From Kalaharituber pfeilii (Eukaryota; Ascomycota; Pezizomycetes; Pezizales; Pezizaceae), in NCBI GenBank assembly GCA_015179045.1, contig WHUZ01000002.1:992001-1056000 (forward strand): a stretch of DNA of 64,000 nt, read 5' to 3'. The notes beneath the pieces were generated by a model. The model made no database searches. It was given only the letters and a program-made list of their open reading frames with translations, and was not told the origin of the DNA. The position numbers and the translations under genes were made by a program. Positions within the stretch are counted from its first letter, which is position 1. The number at the start of each line of letters is the position of its first letter. This document shows, one piece after another, positions 48,316 through 57,975 of this stretch.

Positions 48316-50330
48316 CTAATGATCCTGTGGTGGAGGGGGTGGTCGAGGGGAAGTTTCGCCTACAGGCTGATACGCCAAGGCCTCATCCTCCTCTTGATCC
48401 ATTTGAAGCAAATAGGTCTCCCAGATTTCAATGAGCTGTCAAAAGATGAGCTATTAGCCATATCTCATAATTTCCGGTGTAAAAATAGCTCTCACCTCCT
48501 TCTGTGCTTCAACTGAGCTTTCCAAAAATGTTTCCACTCCCGACTTGAAGTCCTCCACCTTTTCCTTCTCAAACCTGTCCAATTCATTCTTCAAAAGCCT
48601 ACCGATCTCCTCAAATGAAACCCTCGCTTGATTCACTTTTCTCTCCGCATCAGCAGCCTCTGCGCTCGCGTGGCTCAATCTATCCTGCTGTGTCTTTCCC
48701 TGTCTCTGTATCTTTTCCATCGCTTGCCTCTTCTTTGCAAACTCGCTGTCTGCAGCATGCCATGTATGGAATGCCTTTTGACGCTGCTGAAAGGCAAGTT
48801 TGATAGAGGAGATCAGTCTAATGTATTCATCAATGGTAATGCCGAGAGTGAGCACATCCTGCTGCGCCTGACGGTCGTGTAATTCCTTTATCCTAATTTG
48901 GAGATCGGAAAGGGACTCTAGAGGGGACGACAAATTGCGGGATAGTTCTACTGTTGCCAATGCAGAAAGAGACGACGCAAAGTCTCCTGCAGCATCAGAA
49001 AGGGCTTTCCTCTGTGCAACGACAGTATCAACAGCCTTAAGTAAGGCCTTGAGTTGAATTTCCAGGGCATCAAGATAGAGTTTTCGGTCATGGAAGAACT
49101 ATGCTCACATAATCAGCGGTTCAAGTTCCACCTCTGGATCCAGTTATGCCTTACCTCATCACTTTCTACAAATTTTCCTGTTAGCCCACCACCGAATCCA
49201 AGAGACCCAAACATTCCCTTGCTCTCAGTTGCTGCGGGTGCCTGCTTTTCTTTGTGTTTGATGTCTACATTAAAGGTATCAGATTCCAAGAAAAGCTTTA
49301 GATCGGCATCGTGCTGGAGAATAGGATGTGCAGCCGTCTTATTCAACATTTTTTCAAGAGCAGCTCGACGAGATTCGACGAAGTTGTTATCAAATCTACC
49401 AACTGCCTGCTTTTCCGGTGGAGGTGGGACAACCACCCCGGGATTATTTGAAATCAATTGGTTGTAAAGCCATAGGAAATCCCGGTATCGACGGGTGACT
49501 GAAAACTCTGGTTGCTTATAAGCTTTGGAAGTTGTCTAGACAGATGTGTTAGATCAACAAATACTAAAATTCAAGCCCAGGAATACTAGGAATGTTCACC
49601 TTTGTCCTCACTGAGTACACTATATGTGCGCTGGTCAGGTCTCCGACTTTATGAGGGTCCCCCACGACGATCTCAAAGGTTGGGTTTGCGGCTTGTTCGA
49701 CCGGCACACTTAGAGGACCTGGCCTAGAGCCACTCGCCACCTGAGAAGATGTATCCACTGGTGGGGGCACCTTTCCGTGAATTCTTCGCACAGATATGCT
49801 CTCGTCATCATCCTCATCAAGCGAAGCAGAGTCTAGAGCCAGGTCCCCGCGATATGGCGCCCGAGCCCGGACCCTGGCGCCATGTTCCTTATTTGGCGGT
49901 TTCGGCGGCTGATCAGGAGTAGCCGCTGGGGATGGTTCCGGGCTTCCAAAGTTATCCCCAAGGGGCCCCAACGGGCCAAGCTCGTCATCTAGTGCCTCAA
50001 GCTTGATCACCGGTGCTTGGCCAGGGCGACGAGGTGTTCGGGACTTGGAAGCGAGTGGCCTACTGACCGGAGCGGAAGTCAGGGGCGTCTCGGAGGGTTT
50101 CGAATTGATAGATGGAGCCGTTGTATCATCTATTTACAAAACATTAAGACGTTAGCATGAGCACGGGTCTAAGGCGGGGGGGTCAAGTGAGAATGAGACG
50201 GACCTGCAGGCGGCTGTATGTCGCCTGGCTGGGGGAGAGAGATTGGTGGGGTTCGAGTACTTATCGAGCGCTCGTCACCCCACGGTGAGTCGGCCTCCAG
50301 GTCGAGGTTCCCTAGCGGCGGAGAAGCCAT
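48316..50330 (-). CDS. vps5: sorting nexin Vps5 (retromer, SNX1/2 type)
   Basis: PX-BAR sorting nexin that coats endosomal tubules in the retromer pathway. Exon 1 starts at 50330 with MASPPLGNLDLEADSPWGDE and ends at about 50205. The next exon gives TTAPSINSKPSETPLTSAPV and an acidic disordered stretch. The PX domain starts NPTFEIVVGDPHKVGDLTSA. The lipid-contact motif follows in SVTRRYRDFLWLYNQLISNN, and PPPPEKQAVGRFDNNFVESR with HPILQHDADLKLFLESDTF completes it. The BAR domain spans the exons to about 48480 (QIRIKELHDRQAQQDVLTLG, RKVNQARVSFEEIGRLLKNE). The last exon, LIEIWETYLLQMDQEEDEAL, ends in a proline-rich tail with the stop at 48316-48318. Five or more introns. The gene appears intact and is divergent from clpP across about 800 bp. 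Confidence 0.9.
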
Positions 50331-51147
50331 AGCGGGGTGGTATAGATGGCAGGCTAGATCGAAGTATGTTCTGGCGAGGCTCTATCAGGATCTTGTAGCT
50401 GCGATGGGGGTGGGGCGCATGGCGGGTGCTGCGCTAGGGGGAGCAGATGAGGGCAGACTTACGGCGGGGCGGGTGGCTGCCGGGGGCGGTGGGGGCGGCG
50501 GGTGAGCGGCGTTACGAGCGAGGTTAGGAGCGAGAGCCACCTGTGGCGGACACGCAAGCGATCCGCTGAAGACCGCAGCGGAGCAGTGAGACTCAGTGCC
50601 AGTGCTAGTAGTACTAGTGCTACCGGTCGTATGCCGGAGCGCGGAGTGCATAAATTGCTTGTATCTCGAGGTTGGCGCTTCGCGGTGCATCGCCAGGCCC
50701 CTGCAACGGGGCGTACCCAGATCTGCTGCGCGAAGCCTCAGAAGTACCGACCGCACAGGTATGTAGAGTACCGAAGTTCTACCAAGACCACTCTAGCGCG
50801 CGTTTGTGTTTTACAAGAAGCGCCACTGCATGCTCCCCAGCGCTTGCATGCCGACCTATGCTGCATAGCCGGCCCACGCATGAGCATGTACGGTATGCAT
50901 ACTCCATCTGCGGGAGCCGGGCTGCTGCCCTGCCAGGCACCCGGCCAGGGCCCCTATCGTGCATGTGGGTGCACTGGTGCGCCCTTGTCCCCCCGCGCGG
51001 CTCCTCCTCTCCCCCGCGCAGCGCCCCCACAATTCTGGAGCCTCACAACCCGTCCGTCCTGTTCAATCGCACGCGTCCAGCCTACCTTAAGTTCCCCGGA
51101 CTCCTGTCTTACCCCTCCCTCCCTCCTTCCTCCTCCTCCTCTCCGCG
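50331..51147. promoter_or_regulatory. divergent promoter region between vps5 and clpP
   Basis: GC-rich sequence between two genes read in opposite directions, with tracts such as GGGGGCGGTGGGGGCGGCGGG near 50480. Long overlapping open frames on both strands reflect GC content and have no family features. Exact promoter elements cannot be named. Confidence 0.5.
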
Positions 51148-52201
51148 ATGAGCGCCTTGCCCCTGCGCACGCCGCTGCGGCTTATTCTACGCTGCTCTGC
51201 TGTCTCTCCCCACACACCCTGCACCCCCCCCACCCCCCCCACCCCCCGCACCCTCCGCACCCAATCAAGCACTGTCACCGCCCGGAGACCATTTTCAACT
51301 GCATCACGATTGCAGGATTGGTACGTCCCGCCGCCAATAGTTCACGAATCGGTGGGCGGCGGTTGGCATTCGTGTATGTAGCACCTACACTCATCCCTTT
51401 TTCAACTTATGGAAAACTAATCCTTCCTTTCATAAGGTAGATGATATATTCTCACGGCTTCTCAAAGTAACACCCCTCTTCTTCTTCACTCCTGCTGCAA
51501 GAGAGCTGACTAGCCTCTACCATAGGAAAGAATCGTTTGCTTGAATGGGCCTGTTCATGATGGACTCTCGGCTGTAATAGTAGCACAGCTCCTTTTTCTA
51601 GAGGCTGAGAATCCCGAAAAACTCATAAACCTATATATCAACTCCCCAGGAGGCTCTGTCACCGCAGGTTTGGCCATCTACGACACAATGAACTATATCC
51701 AGGCGCCAGTGTCAACTATATGTATCGGGCAAGCAGCTAGTATGGGAAGTTTGCTTCTTTCAGGGGGCGCAAAGGGAAAACGCTACGCCCTACCACACAG
51801 TAGCATTATGCTCCATCAGCCAAGTATGTACCAAAGCTGTTTAATGCCCAAAAAAAACAAGATACGCTGACTTCCGATCTACGTTTTAGGTGGTGGGTTT
51901 TCTGGTCAGGCATCGTAAGTATGCTGGCTACAAATATTCCAGTCCTACGTTGCTGACCATGTGTAGCGACATTGCAATTCACGCAAAAGAAATTCTCCGA
52001 GTTCGAGAACGCCTCAACATGATATACCAGAAGCATCTCACTAAACCCCACACCCTGGAAGAGATCGAGAAGATCATGGAACGGGACCTGTATCTGAGTG
52101 CGGAAACTGCTCTGGAGATGGGAGTTGTGGATGAAATATTGTCTGCAAGAAAGCTACCAGGGGCTGAAAGTGTAAGTACGGATGAGAGGAGGCGAACGTA
52201 A
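51148..52201 (+). CDS. clpP: mitochondrial ATP-dependent Clp protease proteolytic subunit ClpP
   Basis: Serine protease subunit of the mitochondrial matrix Clp protease, which works with a ClpX-type ATPase. Five exons in phase give 269 aa: 51148-51373, 51441-51466 (26 nt), 51526-51823, 51890-51914 (25 nt) and 51967-52201. The N-terminus ([20 protein letters not shown]) is a basic presequence with a Pro/Thr-rich part coded by C-runs. Mature sequence begins near [40 protein letters not shown] and [20 protein letters not shown] are standard ClpP blocks. The nucleophile serine is in [11 protein letters not shown], the histidine in [14 protein letters not shown], and the aspartate is that of [20 protein letters not shown]. 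The C-terminus is short. Nothing is missing. Confidence 0.93.
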
Positions 52202-53542
52202 CAGGAATAATTCGCCGTCTGCCAGCGAAATTCACAAAGGGATGAATTGAGCAAATAGTTGAGGGATTAATCATAAATCTAACAAGGTCCTCGCTCGTGA
52301 TCACTCGCATAATTGGGCTCAAGTCTGATAACTGTCTACCTACAACCCAATTGCAATACACAACCAAAGATTTCCTAATTGAAGATGACATCACTCACGT
52401 CGTTGGAAGCTGGACAAGCAATGGCCAGATGAGATGTGCACAATATACAAGTATAGATACTCTGATTTATGTCTGGCAGATGCTTTCACAGAAACCACAG
52501 CTTTTGGGCTACGGACTTGGCCACTTTGCAAGTATCACAAGTTGATATTGTCAGTGGCTACTGGGCTATCTTCTTTATTAGCCTTCATTTTTCCAATGCG
52601 TACTTAACATGTCACAATCTTGAGAATGTTCATTTTCATGGGCAATACTAGCAAAATTGATGCTAACGAAAGAACGCTGAGTGATCAACTAAAGCGGGCC
52701 TTTAGAACGGCAGCTGTACAGAGCTGTGCGAGCTTACCTGCAATTTCCAAGCTCCATAGAAATCAGTTTCAGATTTTGCTAGTTTAGTCTGGCAAAAGAA
52801 GTTCTTCAATCTCCAAGCCACATAGGGGCGAATAACGCTAGCTGGGACGGGATGGTCTGCAGAATGCACCGTCGTGAATCTGTTTCTTTTTCATACCATG
52901 TCAGTTCATGTCAATCTACTATACAGCGGGCTTCTTATTGACCCTACTCCATATTCACAATTATGCGTCCATAATGCTAAGCAACTGCTGTAGAATGACA
53001 AAAAAAACTCGAGGATAAATCTGCATAATGTTCAATGTGACGCCAATGGAAACCTCTCGAGGCAATCGTTGCAGAACGAGACTAGAGTAAGAAGTTCCAA
53101 TTGGGATAAGCATTGTCTCCGATACGGTTTAGGTCTAGTTTCGGAGAAGTATGGCACACCTCGCCCTATATTGTCAGTGATTTGCATTAATTCCGATTTA
53201 TGAACCTTCGGCTTCGGTTTTGCTCTCAAAACGAAATTTGAAGATGAGGCTTCGCTAAGGGAGGGCAGCAATGCACGCTATTAGACACTATTGTCACAAA
53301 AAGAGCAAAGAACTTTGATGTATAGATTGTGGAAGTGACGAAGCGTAGGATATAGTTCACCGCGGAAGTATGAGGAGTAATAGTATTTTGAGCTAGAGTG
53401 TACGTTAATTCCACCTAGAACAGGAAACCTTGAGTCACATTTGGTACCGGGTTAGAAGTAGTCTCGTAACAAGGTTACAGGGCAGAATTTCCATAGGGTA
53501 ACTTGCACAAGATCCAGCCCTTTGGGATGAAGTTAGGGCAGT
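52202..53542. other. gene-free region downstream of clpP
   Basis: No coding signal; short open frames only. Start of the second gene-poor segment. Confidence 0.5.
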
Positions 53543-54217
53543 GTTGGGGACATCTGTACGCGGAGTAGGGGCGACATTTGGTTTGATGACTAAGCACTCC
53601 GTTTACATGGGTACATGCACGTTCTGCCCGATAGTATGCAGCGAGTTTGAAGGTATTCTTCCGCTCCATCGTTCTCCCACAGCTCAACCGCTTCTACCAC
53701 TCTACAACTCCCACTGCCCGCACTGCTGCTACTGCTGCTACTGCTCACACTGCTGCTACTGCTCGCACTACTGTTGCTGCTTCTACCTCCCGATCACTCT
53801 GTCACACTCTAGATATCCTAGCTGTCAACTTGCATATATCTATTGCATCAGTCGCACACAACATAAAACCAAGTAGTAAAGGGGTATTGCATAAGAGATG
53901 TACTACTGTAGTACATATTCTACTCTCTTTTTAGTTAGCTGCTTTCCATTTTTAGCTAGACTACTTTATACTATACTATATTTGGTGATTACTAAAGGGC
54001 GACATTTATGACCCCTCTCCATATAAAATTCCTGATCTTTAACTCTATGAAACACTATAACAAAAAATCAAATAAATAGATATCGCTTCGTAACTTTATT
54101 CTCCATTGTCTGATCTATCATATTACGACACGAAACTAATTTTATCTATTTATTTTAGTTGCGCTTTAGAGCGTTGAAGTTGGGGTGCAATTTACTCCGC
54201 GTACAGATGTCCCCAAC
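53543..54217. mobile_element. MITE-like non-autonomous DNA element with perfect 25-bp inverted ends
   Basis: The ends are exact inverted copies: GTTGGGGACATCTGTACGCGGAGTA at 53543-53567 and its reverse complement at 54193-54217, 675 bp in all. A subterminal string GGGCGACATTT occurs at about 53570 and again at about 53998. The interior includes a CTG/CTA-rich microsatellite (53714-53785) and AT-rich sequence but no transposase. I see no clear target-site duplication (left flank GGGCAGT, right flank CATATAA), so the family stays open. Confidence 0.7.
53714..53785. repeat. imperfect CTGCTACTG microsatellite
   Basis: Interrupted ACTGCTGCT/ACTGCTCAC repeats inside the MITE-like element. Confidence 0.8.
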
Positions 54218-55840
54218 CATATAAGCCGGAGGAGGACGCAAAGTTCATAAAGAATGCAATAAAAATTGCTTACCACCTACTTTAATATTAGGAATACCTA
54301 CTTCATAATAGGGATGTAGACACTTTCTCCTAATTTGTGCTCGGCCTATGCCCCTACCCACTCATACCCACATACCCAAGCTTACACATGCCTTTCTGAG
54401 CGCAGAATGCTTACCTCAAACTCCCTTTGCCAGCGGCATATCGACACCGAGAAATCGTATTAACATGCTTCAGGTTGCATTCTCTGTATCTCCGATTTTA
54501 GTGCGATATTGAATTGCAGGGAATTTACAGAGTGCTCTGTATCTAAATGGTAATATAATACAGTTCTAAACTAATCGATTTAGTGCCGCAAAAAGGAAAA
54601 GACACGAAAAGACTTACCTTGACCCGTTTTTTTACTGAGACTACGTTCCTGCCACTAGAAAATAGTAGGCATTATGTTTTCTATGAATAGGACTCTAAAG
54701 AACTAGGAAAATGGTTCTTAGGAATCACCATCCCTAACAACATTCGTTGCTGTAAGCAAGTCACCTTCAGGGTCAGGTTGAGGGTACAGGTAAATGTATG
54801 GAGATTCCTTCGCCTTTGGCCCCTGTGCAAATCAGATGATTCTACGGTGGTAAAGTGCCATGGGAGATGTTTGCTCACCGAGGACTGCTGGCATCTTCTC
54901 CGACCTCTTCCGCAGTTCATGCAGCGAATGCCCCGTCTAGCCTGACTTCAATTAATCCCCACAAAGACACAAGTAAATACAACCACCGGAATAACTACTA
55001 ATTTGTGCTGACAGCTTAGGAATGAGAGTACTATAGTACAGAGGTAAATATATGTGTGTAGGTCTTTTTAACTGGATTTGAATTTCGACATGTCACAGTG
55101 GGACTTTGCTCACTTTTGTCTCTTCGCCTCCATATTAGACATGCGACTGATTCTATCTCGAAGCTGAAACTGGAAATGAATTGTTCTGTTTGATCAAACC
55201 CTGGTTGGTCATTATCCACGCCGATTTCTCATGCATGGTGTGTATCATTGTATTCTTGTTACACTACTTAAGTGGAGGTAATGTCTAGCTATGGTCCCTG
55301 CCACTTTCTTTACCAACATGTCTTCCAGAAGCCATTCCACTCAGCCACAGGCTCTGGGGACATTCGCTGCGGAGCTGAGAGAACGGCCTTGTCTGTAGAG
55401 CTTGCAGTTGCCACTTCGTATTTCGGATGGCATTGCAATGTCTTGCAAATTGTAGTGCCCTCCGAAACATTCTATAATCTCGCTGTCCCTGTATAGAGCA
55501 GCGATGTTGATCACTTTGGAGGGATTTCGCTCGTTTAATGTCGGATTTCTCCTCGCAGAAAGTATGGGTAGTCGGATAATAATTATGAAGTTCCCACAAA
55601 GGGGAGTAAGCCCTTATGATTATTCTCGCTGAACCGGCCTATTAGAAAAAAAAACAGGGACAAAAAGCAGTTTAGACAACACTAGGATTCGAACCTTCGC
55701 ATTGAAGCGACAAAAATTGTAGCCGTGCCTTTTTTTTAAATATAGCAAATTTCCAGTATTCTCTCCATCTTCTCAATGGTAGGTGCCATGAAGATGAGGA
55801 AGTACTGGGACTTGGGTAGCGAACTAGGCTCAGGATTAGT
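54218..55840. other. gene-free region
   Basis: No coding signal. At about 55685-55700 the minus strand reads AAGGTTCGAATCCTAG, like a tRNA T-arm, but no matching acceptor or anticodon arm is visible; possibly a tRNA-derived relic. Confidence 0.45.
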
Positions 55841-56056
55841 AGCGGTGGTCACCGATCTACGGTAAGATAAGTGGAGCATTCGTACATTTCATATTCCTGT
55901 ACGTCTAGCCATTTGTGGCTGGCAATTGATGACCGGTCCAAAATGCAAAAAGCTAAGGCTTGTACTCTGTGATTGTAGTCCCTACCCCGCATATCAACAC
56001 AACGTAGAAGCCAAAAAGCGTCAATACAGAAGAAAATAGATGCTGAAATTGATGAT

Positions 56057-56305
56057 TTGATGACAGCAATGGAGTATGATTTAGATTCAGAGTTTGACTC
56101 AGAGTACAGTTCAGAGAAAGAAGAGGAGGACTTAGAGGAGCTTCAGGAGCTAATAGATAGGAGTGATAATATTGCAGCTAATCGATATATCAACCGTGGC
56201 AAAAGCCCTGCTGGAAGGCAAGACTCAAATATTCTATCAAATTTGATTAATAAATATCCAGATTCAGCACTTCTTGCTATTTTTCGGATGCCTTTTGGCA
56301 GCTAG
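56057..56305 (+). pseudogene. left-arm copy of transposon-like coding fragment
   Basis: Reads MTAMEYDLDSEFDSEYSSEK and DRSDNIAANRYINRGKSPAG, then runs past the end of the inverted-repeat arm into unrelated sequence and stops. It is a truncated second copy of the fragment at 56340-56873. A head rich in acidic residues followed by R-Y resembles the N-terminus of PIF/Harbinger-type transposases; this is only suggestive. Confidence 0.4.
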
Positions 56306-56339
56306 TAGATCTTCTCCAAAATGCCGGTAGAGATGACTA

Positions 56340-56873
56340 CTAGTATTGGCAGCAGGAAACAAATTCGCCTTCAGCAGGCCGCATAGCTTCATGAACCCAT
56401 CCAGATTCCTCTTGTAGGGCCTTATACTCCCTCCATGACCTCTTTACATTATTTATTTTGTCTCCTATCTTTTTGACCGTAATATCATCATCTGCAGCAA
56501 ACTCTTGGTCTTTGACATCCTTATGCCAGGTCACTTGCTTGCCTCTTAATAGCTCCTGGTTATCCTCATTAATCAAATTCGATAGAATATTTGAGTCTTG
56601 CTTTCCAGCAGAGTTTTTGCCATGGTTGAAATATCGATTAGCTGCAATATTATCACTCCTATCTATTAGCTCCTGAAGCTCCTTTAAGTTCTCCTCTTCT
56701 TCCTCTGAACTGTACTCTGAGTCAAACTCCAAATCTAAATCATACTCCATTGCTGTCATCAAATCATCAACTTCAGCATCTATTTTCTTCTGTATTGACG
56801 CTTTTTGGCTTATACGAGGCATTGCGAATCTGTAGTTGTGTTGATATGCGGGGTAGTAGTCTGGTTGCACCAA
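56340..56873 (-). pseudogene. right-arm copy with Myb/SANT-like stretch
   Basis: Minus-strand frame of 177 codons. Its first half (MPRISQKASIQKKIDAEVDD, ELQELIDRSDNIAANRYFNH) is the same head as in the left arm. The part beyond the arm reads QEFAADDDITVKKIGDKINN and VKRSWREYKALQEESGW, which looks like the last helices of a Myb/SANT-like DNA-binding domain. Its stop lies in the spacer. It is probably a remnant of a DNA transposon gene, not a working host gene. Confidence 0.4.
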
Positions 56874-57016
56874 CCCTCCGACCGTACGCGGGGTAGAGCT
56901 TTTTTTTGCATTTTGGACCGGTCATTAATTGCTAGCTATAAATGGCTAGACGTACAGGAATATGAAATGTACGAATGTTCCACTTACCTTACCGTAGATA
57001 ATTGATGACCACCGCT

Positions 57017-57854
57017 AGTGTGTCCATCTCATATAAAGAGATTTAGCATGAGCATGCGTAGGTTCTTACGAGGATGTTTAAGTAAACCCTCTTGTTGAAT
57101 GCTCGGTCAGCCTGATTCCCTGCTGCCTACTTCTTCTCTCCGTAGAAACGAGACTACCTAGCGCAGAACTGCATATGTGTTCTCGTGCCCAGACTATTAT
57201 TTTCGGCCTTCACGGCCGTGAATATTGCAAATATAACTTCGCAAACGTCAACCCCCACCATCCACGGAAGATGAAAGTCCAGGTATCACAACTTGGGCAT
57301 TGAGCCCGAGGGCGAGCGGAACATTAAAATAAAAACATAAAAAATAAAAAAATTAAAAAAGAACAATGACAGTACGTCATTACGAGTTGCACAAGTTGAA
57401 TCAGAGCATCCCTATAACCAGATTTGCTGCGTGTAGACTGTAGCCCACTTCTTTGAACGCCACTGGCAAGATGGACCCACAATCGTTCCACCCGCTGTTG
57501 CACTTTTATTGAAGAGCTATTGTAAAATCCGGGAACAGCCGTGAATTGAACCCCAGCCGGGGAGTTCGTATTTGGGAATTACATCATGGGGGGCTGTTTG
57601 GAAGAATACCCTAGATCTTGGCATGAGACTAAGAAGGTGTGGCTTTCAGGACAAGCGCACTCTGCTTTAGAGCTAGTCTAATTGCACCTACTTCGATAAA
57701 GCTAGTCTGGTTGCAGTTCAAGTCTCAATGTGAGCTCCCCAACTAGACTAGTGAGCTCCTGCAACCAGACTAGTTAGCTCCCTACTTCGAGAAATACGGA
57801 GATTCCATCAGTGATCGAGAAAAAGGATGCAAGTCAGATATGCTGATTTGTTAG
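57017..57854. other. gene-free region with clustered TAGTCTGGTTGCA motifs
   Basis: No coding signal. A/T-simple sequence lies near 57320-57365. The motif occurs at 57673-57686 (CTAGTCTAATTGCA), 57702-57715 and, inverted, 57761-57773. Confidence 0.5.
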
Positions 57855-57975
57855 TGTTTTACGTCCCTGGCTATTGCACTTTTTCCGGGACTACGCGCGG
57901 CTTAGACTTACAAAAGAAGCGGTGTTTTCCCCTCTAGTAAAGAAATCAATAGCCAGTTTGAAAAATAAAGCAAAA
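57855..57975 (-). mobile_element. second LINE 3' end (UTR fragment)
   Basis: On the minus strand it shares with the 34.7 kb copy the blocks CTAGAGGGGAAAACACCG-like, CTTTTGTAA and GTGCAATAGCC, in the same order and spacing, followed by GTAAAACACTAAC. No coding part remains. A-rich simple sequence (AAAAATAAAA) lies at the other end. Confidence 0.5.

Larger units (their letters stand above)
55841..57016. repeat. long imperfect inverted repeat carrying transposon-derived coding fragments
   Basis: Left arm 55841-56251 and right arm 56568-57016 are inverted copies separated by about 316 bp. Outer borders are AGCGGTGGTCACC (left) and GACCACCGCT (right). Identity is high over most of the arms; many differences are transitions, and the right arm also has small insertions, one holding GCAACCAGACTA. 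Each arm encodes the same protein head: IQKKIDAEVDDLMTAMEYDL then ELQELIDRSDNIAANRY. Confidence 0.75.

Noticed and set aside
50502..51440. 312-codon plus-strand frame
   Set aside because: It overlaps the GC-rich divergent promoter and the first ClpP exon in a different frame, and has no domain.
55660..55745. tRNA gene on the minus strand (AAGGTTCGAATCC)
   Set aside because: Only the loop fits; stem pairs fail at two of five positions and no acceptor partner is found. At most a relic.
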